From Bacteroides sp. CAG:927 (GTDB lineage: Bacteria > Bacteroidota > Bacteroidia > Bacteroidales > Muribaculaceae), in the NCBI GenBank assembly GCA_000431155.1, contig HF985626.1, forward strand, positions 1 through 64,000: DNA of 64,000 bases, written 5' to 3'. Both the position numbers and the translations under genes were made by a program. The notes beneath the pieces were generated by a model. It saw only the letters and a list, made by a program, of their open reading frames with translations. It ran no database searches and was not told the origin of the DNA. Below, piece after piece: positions 38,574 to 47,376 of the stretch (position 1 is the first letter of the stretch; every line of letters starts with the position of its first letter).

Positions 38574-39671
38574 ATGCTGATTCAGGAAATTCTGCACCAT
38601 TTGCAGGAGCTTGCTCCTCTTGCCCGTCAGGAAGAGTATGACAACAGCGGGCTTCAGGTAGGCCGTGCCGATGTGGAATGCACGGGCGCACTGGTGTGCG
38701 TGGATGTTACCGCCAGCGTGGTAAACGAGGCGATAGAATTAGGGTGCAATCTGATTATATCGCATCATCCGTTGCTGTTCAAGCCGCTGAGGCACATTAC
38801 AGGGGCTACTATGCCGGAACAATGTGTCATGATGGCACTGAGTGCCGGCGTGGCTGTTTATTCTTCTCATACTTCCCTTGACAACGCTCCTAAGGGGGTG
38901 TCGTGGAAAATGGCACAGATGCTTGGTCTTGAACAAGTGCAAGTGCTCCAGCCTCAGTCAAACAGAATGCTGAAACTGAGCGTATATGTGCCGACGGACC
39001 ATGTGGATACTGTGTGCGCGGCCCTTTTTGAAGCCGGAGCGGGCAGAATGGGGGAATATGAACACTGTGTCTATCGCTCGCAGGGGATAGGATCATGGCG
39101 TCCATTGCCCGGCGCTCATCCCTCGATAGGTGAGGTGGGGCAAATCTCCGTTCAGGCTGAGGAGCGTCTGGAACTGATATTGCCGGTATGGAAGAAAAAC
39201 TCCGTGGAGCAGGTTCTGAAGTCGGTACACCCATATGAGGAGCCTGCCTACGAGTTCGTGTCCGTAAGCAATTGCGAGCCTCATGCCGGCAGCGGTGCCG
39301 TGGGGTTGCTGCCCAGTCCCATTCCAGCATCAAAGTTTGTGCTGAAAATAAAGGATACGTTCGGGTCGCCTGTGGCCCGTTGCTCACAGATGCTGCCTGA
39401 TGCCATGGTGCAGAAAGTTGCATTGTGCGGTGGCAGCGGCGCATTCCTGATACCGGATGCCATAGCGGCAGGAGCAGATGTGTATCTGACTTCCGACACA
39501 AAATATCATGATTTTGTGGATTACGGAAACCAAATACTGCTTGTTGACATAGGCCATTATGAAAGCGAGCAATGCACTAAGTCTATTTTTTATCACCTTA
39601 TCAGAGAAATTTTTCCTAACTTTGCAGTCCGATATTCCCAGCAGGATATCAATCCGATAAAATACATGTAA
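38574..39671 (+). CDS. Nif3-like dinuclear metal-centre protein (DUF34)
   Basis: A 365-residue protein of the Nif3/YbgI/YqfO family, known as hexameric rings with a two-metal site. Metal-binding residues are seen in LIISHHPLLFKPL (two His), VYSSHTSLDNA and the C-terminal VDIGHYESE. As in the longer YqfO type, a PII/CutA-like domain is inserted at about 130-230. The cellular role is uncertain; some relatives have been tied to GTP cyclohydrolase-like or metal-related functions. The zinc-ribbon gene follows eight bases later. Confidence 0.92.
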   Translation: MLIQEILHHLQELAPLARQEEYDNSGLQVGRADVECTGALVCVDVTASVVNEAIELGCNLIISHHPLLFKPLRHITGATMPEQCVMMALSAGVAVYSSHTSLDNAPKGVSWKMAQMLGLEQVQVLQPQSNRMLKLSVYVPTDHVDTVCAALFEAGAGRMGEYEHCVYRSQGIGSWRPLPGAHPSIGEVGQISVQAEERLELILPVWKKNSVEQVLKSVHPYEEPAYEFVSVSNCEPHAGSGAVGLLPSPIPASKFVLKIKDTFGSPVARCSQMLPDAMVQKVALCGGSGAFLIPDAIAAGADVYLTSDTKYHDFVDYGNQILLVDIGHYESEQCTKSIFYHLIREIFPNFAVRYSQQDINPIKYM

Positions 39672-39679
39672 TTTTATAT

Positions 39680-40459
39680 ATGGCTACAGCTGATAAAAAC
39701 AAATCCGAACAGAATCTTTCTGTAGAATCACGCCTGAAATCACTTTATGAGCTTCAGACAATCCTTTCTCAGATAGACCGTATCAAAACAGTGCGCGGCG
39801 AGCTTCCGTTGGAAGTACGCGATCTTGAGGACCATATAGAAGGTCTCCGCACCCGTAAAGCCAACTATGCGCAGGAGATTGAAGATCTGCGTAAGAAATC
39901 TGTGGCAGAAAAGCACAAGATTGAAGAGGCACAGGCCTTGATAGCCAAATACAAAGAGCAGCTTGATAATGTGCGCAACAATCGTGAGTTTGACCTATTG
40001 TCAAAGGAAATCGAATTTCAGACACTTGAAATAGAGCTGTGTGAAAAGCATATCAACGAATACGCCCGTCAGGTGGAAACCAAGACCGGAGAGATAGAGG
40101 CTACCGACCAGACACTTGCCGACCAAGAACATATTCTGGAGGAGAAGCGAAAGGAACTTGACGAGATTGTATCGGAAACCAAGCAGGATGAGGAGCGTTT
40201 GCGTGAGCAGGCCAAGGAACTTGAGCCGAAAATTGATGCCCGTACGCTTACCGCATTCAAGCGCATACGCAAGAATGCCCGCAATGGTCTTGGTATAGTA
40301 TATATCCAGCGCAATGCGTGTGGCGGTTGCTTCAACCGTATTCCGCCGCAGAAGCAGATGGAAATCAAGATGCACAAGAAAGTGATTGTGTGCGAATACT
40401 GCGGTCGCATTATGATAGATCCTGATCTGGCCGGAGTAGAAGTTCCCGAAGGCAAATAA
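39680..40459 (+). CDS. Coiled-coil protein with C4-type zinc ribbon
   Basis: A 259-residue protein. Residues about 15-190 form a long coiled coil with heptad-like Leu/Glu/Lys patterning (ELPLEVRDLEDHIEGLRTRK, EEKRKELDEIVSETKQDEER). The C-terminal C4 zinc ribbon has Cys-x2-Cys (CGGC) and Cys-x2-Cys (CEYC) about 24 residues apart. This matches the C4-type zinc ribbon (CdsZ-like) family often encoded next to Nif3 homologues. It is probably cotranscribed with the Nif3-like gene. Function unclear. Confidence 0.9.
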   Translation: MATADKNKSEQNLSVESRLKSLYELQTILSQIDRIKTVRGELPLEVRDLEDHIEGLRTRKANYAQEIEDLRKKSVAEKHKIEEAQALIAKYKEQLDNVRNNREFDLLSKEIEFQTLEIELCEKHINEYARQVETKTGEIEATDQTLADQEHILEEKRKELDEIVSETKQDEERLREQAKELEPKIDARTLTAFKRIRKNARNGLGIVYIQRNACGGCFNRIPPQKQMEIKMHKKVIVCEYCGRIMIDPDLAGVEVPEGK

Positions 40460-40477
40460 AAGGACTGAATCAAATAT

Positions 40478-40521
40478 AAAAACAGACAGCCGGATTCACA
40501 GGAATCCGGCTGTCTGTTTTT
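40478..40521. terminator. Strong bidirectional terminator
   Basis: A 20-base-pair perfect stem (40478-40497 with 40502-40521) and a four-base loop, flanked by A and T runs. It lies between the convergent zinc-ribbon and RsiV-like genes and can stop both. Confidence 0.9.
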
Positions 40522-40533
40522 GGTTAATCGTAT

Positions 40534-41367
40534 TTATTCGTCGCCCAAGAGCAGGTTTTTGGCTTCGGAAGTCAGAATGTCGCTGACCTCGTATGGGGCT
40601 ACTTTGGCATCAATGGCTCCATAGGCATAAGGAAGAAGCGCATAGGGGTTGTAATGGAACAGAATCATTCCGTTGGAAAGATATACTATGTCGCTAATGT
40701 AAATATCAGTAAGAAGCATACCTTTGAGTTCTGCCGGGGACACCGAAACCTCATCGGCAATAGCCTGCGTAAGAATCGGCTCAAGGGTTTTCTCATAACC
40801 CGGAGAGAACATAGTGGAGAGTGTGAGGACCTGAGCGGGATTGTAAGTATAAGTGAAGCAATCCGACCCCCACATGGGATGTGCTCCGCCGAGATAGGAA
40901 GTGTAGTCAGTGCGGTATGTGACGTAATCCAAAGTGATTTCAAGCATTGACACTGAAACATCGGCAGTATAGCTGTTGATGTTTTCGGATACAGATTCCA
41001 CAGGTTTGAAGCTGAGTGTGCTGTCGTTGTCAAACAGGACTTGCGGCTTGGAGATGTAATCTTTTATGGCATCGTTCACATCGTGGCCGGTGAAACCGGG
41101 AAATGCCCGGTGCAATATGGAGTCCTGAAGAATGTGGATGTCGTAGTTGCCGAGGTTCTCGGGCCAAGTGATGGAAGCCGACAGGGTTATATGGCAGCTG
41201 TCGGGCAGTCCGTCAATGCTGTAGGTGCGAGATGTGGTCTTGATGTTTTGCGACACTTCAAAAGAGTTAATCTCGCCGTTGCTGTCGGAAGCCCCATCGG
41301 ACGATCCGTGGCAAGCACCGAGAGTGAGGGCGAGGCATGCGGCGGGAATAAGCAGAAGTTTGTTCAT
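40534..41367 (-). CDS. RsiV/DUF3298-like lipoprotein
   Basis: A 277-residue lipoprotein with signal MNKLLLIPAACLALTLGAC (lipobox Cys at about residue 19). The mature part has a DUF4163-like N-terminal region and a C-terminal DUF3298/RsiV-like domain. The latter has the hallmark YTSYLGGAHPMWGSDCFTYTYN (about 180-200), followed by LTLSTMFSPGYE and YLSNGMILFHYNPYALLPYAYG. RsiV-type domains bind lysozyme in Bacillus; here there is no anti-sigma region, so only the fold is implied. It stands alone on the minus strand. Confidence 0.83.
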   Translation of the reverse strand: MNKLLLIPAACLALTLGACHGSSDGASDSNGEINSFEVSQNIKTTSRTYSIDGLPDSCHITLSASITWPENLGNYDIHILQDSILHRAFPGFTGHDVNDAIKDYISKPQVLFDNDSTLSFKPVESVSENINSYTADVSVSMLEITLDYVTYRTDYTSYLGGAHPMWGSDCFTYTYNPAQVLTLSTMFSPGYEKTLEPILTQAIADEVSVSPAELKGMLLTDIYISDIVYLSNGMILFHYNPYALLPYAYGAIDAKVAPYEVSDILTSEAKNLLLGDE

Positions 41368-41394
41368 TATGCAGATGATATTAAAAAATTTTCG

Positions 41395-41402
41395 CAAAGA
41401 TA
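41395..41402 (-). promoter_or_regulatory. -7 element for the RsiV-like gene
   Basis: The minus strand reads TATCTTTG, matching TAnnTTTG, 28 bases upstream of the ATG. No TTG lies at the proper distance. Confidence 0.4.
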
Positions 41403-41506
41403 TAACATCAACATCAAATGAGAATGAAATGTTTGAGAAAAAATATCCAAGTGACTCAGAATCATATAAAATTTTTTAACAGGGCATAACTTTGTTTTGA
41501 TAATGC

Positions 41507-41537
41507 TTGATAATTTCGTTGAAAATGACTTACTTTG
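41507..41537 (+). promoter_or_regulatory. acpP promoter
   Basis: TTG (41507-41509) and TACTTTG (41531-41537) about 20 bases apart resemble the consensus, with one base missing from the -7 box (TA-C-TTTG). It ends 41 bases before the acpP ATG. Confidence 0.45.
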
Positions 41538-41578
41538 CACCGCAAAATAGAATTTTATTAATCTAAAACATTGAAATT

Positions 41579-41815
41579 ATGTCAGAAATTGCAGATCGCG
41601 TAAAAGCTATCATCGTGGACAAGCTTGGTGTTGACGAAAACGAAGTAACCGAAACCGCAGAATTCACCAAAGATCTTGGCGCAGACAGCCTTGACACAGT
41701 GGAGCTCATCATGGAATTCGAAAAAGAATTCGGCATCACAATCCCCGATGATAAGGCAGAGGGCATCACAACCGTAGGCGACGCTATCGCATACATCGAA
41801 GCTGAAAAGAAATAA
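41579..41815 (+). CDS. acpP: Acyl carrier protein
   Basis: A 78-residue acidic four-helix protein that carries acyl chains on a 4'-phosphopantetheine arm. The attachment serine lies in [18 protein letters not shown] (about residue 38). It is followed by fabF, the usual ACP partner, with a compact hairpin between them. Codon use looks optimised, as for a highly expressed gene. Confidence 0.98.
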   Translation: MSEIADRVKAIIVDKLGVDENEVTETAEFTKDLGADSLDTVELIMEFEKEFGITIPDDKAEGITTVGDAIAYIEAEKK

Positions 41816-41841
41816 GTTTCTTTCAGAAACTTTCAAAGACT

Positions 41842-41859
41842 CGGCGCCGCAAGGCGCCG
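41842..41859 (+). other. GNRA-capped hairpin between acpP and fabF
   Basis: CGGCGCC (41842-41848) pairs with GGCGCCG (41853-41859) around a GCAA tetraloop. No T run follows, so it is more likely an mRNA-stability or processing element that sets the acpP:fabF ratio than a terminator. This role is inferred. Confidence 0.55.
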
Positions 41860-41910
41860 CTGTTCATCTCTCCAACCTATAATTTGTATAACCCATATCT
41901 CCGTAAAATA

Positions 41911-43176
41911 ATGGAATTAAAAAGAGTAGTTGTGACCGGCCTTGGAGCCATCACACCCATAGGCAATGATGTGGCCTCGACATGGAGCGCCGCACTGGCG
42001 GGTGTGAGCGGTGCCGGACCTATCACCCATTTCGATGCTTCTAAATTCAAAACCCAGTTTGCCTGTGAAGTCAAGAACTTCAATGCGGCTGAGCATATTG
42101 ACCGTAAAAAGCTTCGCACTCTTGACCTTTATGCTCAATATGCGCTTGTCGCAGCCCGTCAGGCCGTGGCAGACAGCAAGCTTGAGGAAGCGCCCAATCT
42201 CAACCGCAACCGCGTGGGTGTGATAGTAGCAGCCGGTATCGGTGGTCTTCACACATTTGAGGAAGAGGCCGGATACTATGCACTGCATGAGGAAAACGGG
42301 CCAAAATACAATCCTTTCTTCATTCCCAAGATGATTGCCGATATAGCATCGGGTCACATCTCTATGGAGTATGGGTATCATGGACCCAACTATGGCGTTG
42401 TGTCGGCTTGTGCTTCTTCCAACAACGCACTTATAGATGCCTTCAACCTAATCCGTCTGGGCAAAGCAGATGCTTTTGTTACAGGAGGAGCTGAGGCGGC
42501 TATTTATCCTGCCGGTGTGGGCGGCTTCAACAGCATGCACGCTCTGAGCACCCGCAATGACAGCCCGGAAACAGCATCACGTCCGTTCAGCAAGTCACGT
42601 GACGGATTTGTGATGGGTGAGGGTTCGGCCGTTCTCGTGATTGAGGAACTGGAGTACGCACTTGCCCGCGGTGCCAAGATTTATTGCGAAATAGCCGGTG
42701 GCGGCATGAGTGCCGACGCTTATCATCTCACTGCCACTCATCCCGAAGGCCTTGGTGCAAAGCTGGCTATGAGCGCGGCTCTTGAGGATGCAGGCATGAA
42801 TCCTGAGGATATTGATTATATCAATGTTCACGGCACATCCACACCGGTTGGCGATGTATCGGAAGTGAAAGCTATAGTTGACTTGTTTGGCGATGCTGCT
42901 TATAAACTCAACATCAGCTCAACGAAGTCAATGACAGGCCACCTTCTCGGTGCCACAGGAGCACTGGAAGCATTGTTCTCAATCAAGGCTGTTGAAGAGG
43001 ATATTGTGCCTCCTACAATCAACCACGAAGAGGGCGATGATGATGAAAACATTGACTACAACCTCAACTTCACTTTCAACAAGGCTCAGAAGCGCGAGGT
43101 GCGTGCTGCACTTTCCAATGCTTTTGGTTTCGGCGGTCATAATGCGACTGTGATAGTGAAGAAATTTCAGAAATAA
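41911..43176 (+). CDS. fabF: Beta-ketoacyl-ACP synthase II
   Basis: A 421-residue condensing enzyme of fatty-acid elongation. The catalytic Cys is in VSACASSNNALID (about residue 165). The two His are in INVHGTSTPVGD and STKSMTGHLLGATGA. FGFGGHNATVIV closes the fold. The ATG at 41911 is used because the upstream in-frame TTG start adds residues absent from the family. It is in the acpP transcript and ends at a strong terminator. Confidence 0.98.
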   Translation: MELKRVVVTGLGAITPIGNDVASTWSAALAGVSGAGPITHFDASKFKTQFACEVKNFNAAEHIDRKKLRTLDLYAQYALVAARQAVADSKLEEAPNLNRNRVGVIVAAGIGGLHTFEEEAGYYALHEENGPKYNPFFIPKMIADIASGHISMEYGYHGPNYGVVSACASSNNALIDAFNLIRLGKADAFVTGGAEAAIYPAGVGGFNSMHALSTRNDSPETASRPFSKSRDGFVMGEGSAVLVIEELEYALARGAKIYCEIAGGGMSADAYHLTATHPEGLGAKLAMSAALEDAGMNPEDIDYINVHGTSTPVGDVSEVKAIVDLFGDAAYKLNISSTKSMTGHLLGATGALEALFSIKAVEEDIVPPTINHEEGDDDENIDYNLNFTFNKAQKREVRAALSNAFGFGGHNATVIVKKFQK

Positions 43177-43200
43177 TATCTCTGACTGATATAAAAAAGT

Positions 43201-43234
43201 AATGGCGGCTCAAAACGGGCCGCCATTGCTTTTT
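43201..43234 (+). terminator. fabF terminator
   Basis: AATGGCGGC (43201-43209) pairs with GCCGCCATT (43219-43227), followed by GC and seven T residues. Confidence 0.88.
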
Positions 43235-43237
43235 TTA

Positions 43238-43563
43238 ATACACAAATATTTGTTATTGGGCAGCGGTGTAATAGTTTTGCAATCAATTCAAGGATTTGCT
43301 TATTTGTAAAGAAGAAAATGTTTTTTCCGCATCGCTGTCGTCTTAGGCATCCAGTTTGTTCCCAAAGTTATTCTATGAATTGAATGAGCAGTAAGAAGGG
43401 CTTGCCAATAGTTGGGGGCTCACAACCTCGCCATCCCTGAACCTGTGTCCGTGAGAAAAAAGCTATCAAATCAAACAATCAGAGGAAAAACAAATGGTTT
43501 GAAAGCCATGATATCAATCATGGCGAATCAAGTTCAATGAGGTTGTATTGGTCGCAAATATCG
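43238..43563. other. Non-coding spacer with palindromes; possible relic
   Basis: A 326-base stretch without a convincing gene. It contains a perfect palindromic hairpin, GCCATGAT-ATCA-ATCATGGC at 43505-43524, which on the minus strand is followed by a T-rich run and could end surE transcription. Short open stretches on the minus strand encode plausible peptide (for example GTNWMPKTTAMRKKHFLLYK around 43300-43360), but they are interrupted by stops. This suggests decayed coding DNA. I cannot name its origin. Confidence 0.4.
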
Positions 43564-43603
43564 GCTGCAATAAAGTGGAAATGTAGCAAAAAATTATTGC
43601 AGC
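43564..43603 (-). terminator. Hairpin at the end of surE
   Basis: GCTGCAATAA (43564-43573) pairs with TTATTGCAGC (43594-43603), which contains the surE stop codon. It may protect or terminate the surE mRNA. Confidence 0.45.
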
Positions 43604-44361
43604 AAGTCAATGATTTCAGGTATGGCCTGTGCACAGGTCTGATCGGGACGAACCGGTACGACAGAGACATATTTGCGGTCAAGCCAATAATTGTCGTAAG
43701 CCGGATTGTCTGGGTCTTCATCATGGAACTTGCCGGTGAGCATATAGAATGTTCTACCCGATGGGTCGGTGTAATCTTTGTATTCCTCGGTCCAGTATCC
43801 CGGGGATGCCTCGCATACCTTAAGGCCAAGCGGCTCGCATTTGGCCGGAATGTTGACATTGAGGCATATCTGTTTTGGCAACTTATGCTCCAGAACTTTT
43901 GCGGTAATCAGTTTGACCCAAGGTGTGGTGTGGCTGAAATCGGCTGCTATGGAATGGTGGAGCAATGAAAATCCTATGGCCGGGATATTGAGCATGCAAC
44001 TTTCCATAACAGCACCCATCGTGCCGGAATATATTACAGAATTGCCGGAATTGGACCCATGGTTGATGCCGGAAACAATTATGTCGGGTCGCTTCGGTAC
44101 AATGGCGTGCATGGCGAGTTTCACGCAATCAACGGGAGTGCCGTTGACGGCATAGATTTCGGCATGGTCGTAGGCCGTGCAGCGATTTATTCTCAAAGGT
44201 GTTTCAACGGTAATTGCTGAGGCCTGTCCTGAACGCGGGCCGTCCGGGGCTGCAGCGATGATTTGTCCCATAGTGGAGAGAGTGCGGATCAAATGATGCA
44301 GTCCGGGCGCATGAACGCCGTCATCATTCGTTACAAGTATGAGTGGTTCTGACATATTCAT
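43594..44361 (-). CDS. surE: 5'/3'-nucleotidase SurE
   Basis: A 255-residue metal-dependent phosphatase acting on nucleoside monophosphates. The N-terminal VTNDDGVHAPGL provides the metal-binding Asp pair. SGINHGSNSGNSVIYSGTMGAVME contains the conserved Ser/Asn ligands. A TTG further upstream (44379) and an ATG two codons downstream (44355) are alternative starts. It faces the DUF4293 gene across a divergent spacer with two -7 elements. Confidence 0.95.
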   Translation of the reverse strand: MNMSEPLILVTNDDGVHAPGLHHLIRTLSTMGQIIAAAPDGPRSGQASAITVETPLRINRCTAYDHAEIYAVNGTPVDCVKLAMHAIVPKRPDIIVSGINHGSNSGNSVIYSGTMGAVMESCMLNIPAIGFSLLHHSIAADFSHTTPWVKLITAKVLEHKLPKQICLNVNIPAKCEPLGLKVCEASPGYWTEEYKDYTDPSGRTFYMLTGKFHDEDPDNPAYDNYWLDRKYVSVVPVRPDQTCAQAIPEIIDLLQ

Positions 44362-44376
44362 GTGTTCTTTGGAGTG

Positions 44377-44384
44377 CAAAATTA
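44377..44384 (-). promoter_or_regulatory. -7 element for surE
   Basis: The minus strand reads TAATTTTG (TAnnTTTG), 16 bases upstream of the chosen start. No spaced -33 TTG is seen. If it is real, the leader is very short, which would favour the start at 44355. Confidence 0.35.
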
Positions 44385-44417
44385 ATTAAATAACCCAAAT
44401 GGGCGATTCAATTGTTG

Positions 44418-44425
44418 TATATTTG
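44418..44425 (+). promoter_or_regulatory. -7 element for the DUF4293 gene
   Basis: TATATTTG matches TAnnTTTG, 33 bases before the ATG at 44458. The -33 region is not clear. Confidence 0.45.
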
Positions 44426-44457
44426 TACTGAAATTAATAACCAAAATTCTATTTATT

Positions 44458-44907
44458 ATGGTAATACAGCGTATTCAAACTCTTTACCTGCTGCTGGCAG
44501 TTCTGTTTATGACAATTTTTTTGTTCGTACCGTTCGGGTACACCACTTTTGCAGAGGCAGGAGAAGCCGCTGTGGATGCATGGCAGCCTCTTGACATAGA
44601 GGGGATGCTTGTGCCGACATTCGCGGCCATATTCCTGATGCTTGTGGCTATATTCCTGTTCAAGTCGCAGCGGACACAACGTCTGGTAGTGGTGTTTTCA
44701 TTGCTTCTCACCCTTGCCACAATAGGTGTGGTAATATATTTTATGGTGGCCGGATTTGTGGATCTTAATCCAGCCGTGAAAGCCGTGAATACCCAGTGGG
44801 GATGGGGTGTGGTGCTACCTGTGTTGGCTATAGTTATGCAGATAGCCGCTATCAATGGCATAAACCATGATATGAAGCTGCTGGCAAGCTACGATCGCTT
44901 GCGCTGA
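44458..44907 (+). CDS. DUF4293 membrane protein
   Basis: A 149-residue inner-membrane protein with four helices: VIQRIQTLYLLLAVLFMTIFLFVP, VPTFAAIFLMLVAIFLF, LVVVFSLLLTLATIGVVIYFMV and GVVLPVLAIVMQIAAING. The opening MVIQRIQTLYLLLA and the end GINHDMKLLASYDRLR are typical of DUF4293, a Bacteroidetes-restricted family of unknown function. It converges with murF-alr, and its stop abuts the end of that gene, so there is no room for a terminator between them. Confidence 0.88.
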   Translation: MVIQRIQTLYLLLAVLFMTIFLFVPFGYTTFAEAGEAAVDAWQPLDIEGMLVPTFAAIFLMLVAIFLFKSQRTQRLVVVFSLLLTLATIGVVIYFMVAGFVDLNPAVKAVNTQWGWGVVLPVLAIVMQIAAINGINHDMKLLASYDRLR

Positions 44908-47376
44908 TTATTCGCGGTAGTACACCCTCTTGACGCGGGTGGAAACTGATGTCAGAATCTCGTAGGGGATAGTGTCGAGAGTTTCGGCAAGTTGCATGAC
45001 TGATACATGCTGTCCGAAAATTTCCACGCTGTCTCCTACGTGGCATTTTGCGTCAGTCACATCCACCATGCACGCGTCCATGCATATATTGCCTACGGTG
45101 GGGCAAAGATGGCCGTTAATCCATACTTTCATATTGCCGTTGCCGAAATGACGGTTGATGCCGTCGGCATATCCCACGGGGATTGTGGCGATTAGAGAGT
45201 TGCGCTTGAGAAGTCCCTTGCGGCTATATCCGACAGTGGTGCCTGCCGGCCATTCCTTGATGGAAATGACGGATGTGTGGAGCGATGATACAGGTATTAG
45301 AGAATCCTGTGAGCCATCGGTCATGGTCGGAATTCCATACAAGCATATACCGAGACGCACGAGGTCGTACTGGTAGTCAGGGAATCGTGTTATGCCGGTG
45401 GAGTTGAGGATATGGCGGCGTACGCGGTAGGGTAGTTGAGCCTGCAGCAAGGAGCAGCAGCGGTCAAAGATTTCAAATTGTTTCATGGTGTAGTCATCTT
45501 CGGACGGGATGTCGGCGCATGAAAGATGGCTGAATATTGTTTCGGCTTTTATGACCCGCTGACTGTTGAGGATGCTGGCAAGGGTGTCCATATCCTGCTC
45601 AAGGAAGCCGAGACGGTGCATTCCGGTGTCAAGTTTTATGTGTACCGGGAAGTCGGTGATTCCGTATTTGCGGCCTTCGCGTATTATTTCGTTGAGTATG
45701 TCGAAACTGTAAATCTCGGGTTCAAGATTGTTGGCAAAGAGCATGCGGTAGTTTACCACTCGGGGATTAAGAACCATTATGGGCATGGTTATGCCGGCAC
45801 GGCGCAGGTCCACGCCCTCGTCAAGTACTGCGACAGCGAGATATGATGCGCCCTGACTCTGGAGAGTTTTGGCCAATTCATAACTGCCGGCACCATATCC
45901 GGAAGCCTTTACCATGCATACAATACCTGTAGTGGGTTTTACGGCTGCACGATAGAGGTTATAGTTGTGAACTATTGCGTCAAGGTTTACATCAAGCACT
46001 GTTTCTACGCGCCGGAGTTCAAGGAAGTCGCATATTCTCTGAAATTCAAATTCGGGCGCGCCTTTTACAAGGATAAGCTCGTTGTCAAAATCGCCGGGAG
46101 TAACTGCTTCAAGAAATGCCGTGGTGTCGGGATAAAATGTGGCACCGGGACCAAAATATTTGCTGTTGGCCGAGATTCCATTGCCTATGCCTATGATGCG
46201 GGTTATGCCGGCAGTGGAAAGGAGACGGGCGACATCGGCGTACACTTCATTGGCGGGGAGAGATTCAAGCATTACATCCGAGAGTATGACGGTGCAGCTG
46301 CGGAGTGTTGTGGCACGGCGCATCATGAAGTCAAGTGCCGGTGTGAGGGAATGAAGGTCACATGTGTAGGAATCGTGTATGACGAGACATCCGTTGACTC
46401 CTTCCATCACATCCATGCGTGTACCTACCTTGGGCAACGATGCCATGCGGTGCCGGATAACATCGGCAGGACGGTCAAGGCAGAGCATCACGGCAAGAGC
46501 ATGAATGGCATTCTGTATGTCGGCCTCATCAAAGAACGGTATGGTCACAGAGCCATCGGTGCCGAGATATGAGTAGTGAATGTCGGTGGAATGTCCTACA
46601 TGTGATATGGAGGAGATGAACAGTGGGGCCTGAGGGTCAATGCAGCTCCAAGCTATCTTTTTTGCTTTGATTTCTGCCTGATTAACCTGCTGGTTCACGG
46701 TTTCGTCATCGCTGCAATATATGATGCAGTCGCAATTGCGCAGAAGCTGCACTTTTTCGCGGCATTTGTCCTCAATTGAACTGAACCCGTCGCTGTGCTC
46801 GCTGCCAATATTGGTGATGATGCCTATAGTGGGGCGTATGATAGACTCAAGGGAATTCATTTCGCCTTGTTTAGAGATGCCGGCCTCAAAAATGGCAAGG
46901 CATGTGTCGCGGTTCATTTCCCAAATGGAAAGCGGTACGCCAATCTGTGAATTGTAGCTGCGTGGAGAGCGTACAATGCTGAAATCGTTGTGGAGGAGGG
47001 AGTATAACCATTCTTTTAGCGTTGTTTTGCCACGTGACCCTGTGATTCCTATTACAGGGATACTGAAACTTGCACGATGGCTTGCAGCAAGTTGCTGGAG
47101 TGCCCGGAGCACATCGGGTACCACAATCCATGCGGCTTCGGGCATGGAAGCAGCGTTAGAAGGAAGATGGTCAACCACAAAAGCGCGAACGCCTTTATTG
47201 TAGAGATCGGATATGTATCTATGACCGTTGCCGGTGGCGGTGCGCAATGCAAAAAACAATGTTTGCTCCGGATATGTGAGCGAACGGCTGTCGGTGAGAA
47301 GAATGCTTACAGGGTAATCAAAAGCGGGTGCGGAAGCGTGGACTGTTTCTGCTATGGAAATGGTGGAATAAGTCAT
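44908..47376 (-). CDS. Bifunctional MurF ligase / alanine racemase
   Basis: An 822-residue fusion of two cell-wall enzymes. Residues about 1-450 are MurF, which adds D-Ala-D-Ala to UDP-MurNAc-tripeptide: ATP loop GITGSRGKTTLKEW, then IVRSPRSYNSQIGVPLS, EAGISKQGEM and HDSYTCDLHSLTPALD. Residues about 455-822 are a PLP alanine racemase supplying D-Ala: VLDVNLDAIVHNYNLY, the PLP-lysine segment MVKASGYGAGSYELAKTL, KLDTGMHRLGF, and the catalytic Tyr in TTVGYSRKG. The fusion is known from Bacteroidetes, so it is not an error. It overlaps the GSCFA gene by four bases (ATGA). Confidence 0.96.
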   Translation of the reverse strand: MTYSTISIAETVHASAPAFDYPVSILLTDSRSLTYPEQTLFFALRTATGNGHRYISDLYNKGVRAFVVDHLPSNAASMPEAAWIVVPDVLRALQQLAASHRASFSIPVIGITGSRGKTTLKEWLYSLLHNDFSIVRSPRSYNSQIGVPLSIWEMNRDTCLAIFEAGISKQGEMNSLESIIRPTIGIITNIGSEHSDGFSSIEDKCREKVQLLRNCDCIIYCSDDETVNQQVNQAEIKAKKIAWSCIDPQAPLFISSISHVGHSTDIHYSYLGTDGSVTIPFFDEADIQNAIHALAVMLCLDRPADVIRHRMASLPKVGTRMDVMEGVNGCLVIHDSYTCDLHSLTPALDFMMRRATTLRSCTVILSDVMLESLPANEVYADVARLLSTAGITRIIGIGNGISANSKYFGPGATFYPDTTAFLEAVTPGDFDNELILVKGAPEFEFQRICDFLELRRVETVLDVNLDAIVHNYNLYRAAVKPTTGIVCMVKASGYGAGSYELAKTLQSQGASYLAVAVLDEGVDLRRAGITMPIMVLNPRVVNYRMLFANNLEPEIYSFDILNEIIREGRKYGITDFPVHIKLDTGMHRLGFLEQDMDTLASILNSQRVIKAETIFSHLSCADIPSEDDYTMKQFEIFDRCCSLLQAQLPYRVRRHILNSTGITRFPDYQYDLVRLGICLYGIPTMTDGSQDSLIPVSSLHTSVISIKEWPAGTTVGYSRKGLLKRNSLIATIPVGYADGINRHFGNGNMKVWINGHLCPTVGNICMDACMVDVTDAKCHVGDSVEIFGQHVSVMQLAETLDTIPYEILTSVSTRVKRVYYRE

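Noticed and set aside
45967..46572. A 201-codon plus-strand frame opposite murF-alr
   Set aside because: Shadow of the bifunctional gene, whose motifs are intact; the frame has no start context or domain.
44908..47376. MurF-Alr fusion as a possible assembly or sequencing error
   Set aside because: The fusion is a known Bacteroidetes arrangement, and both halves carry complete active sites in one frame.
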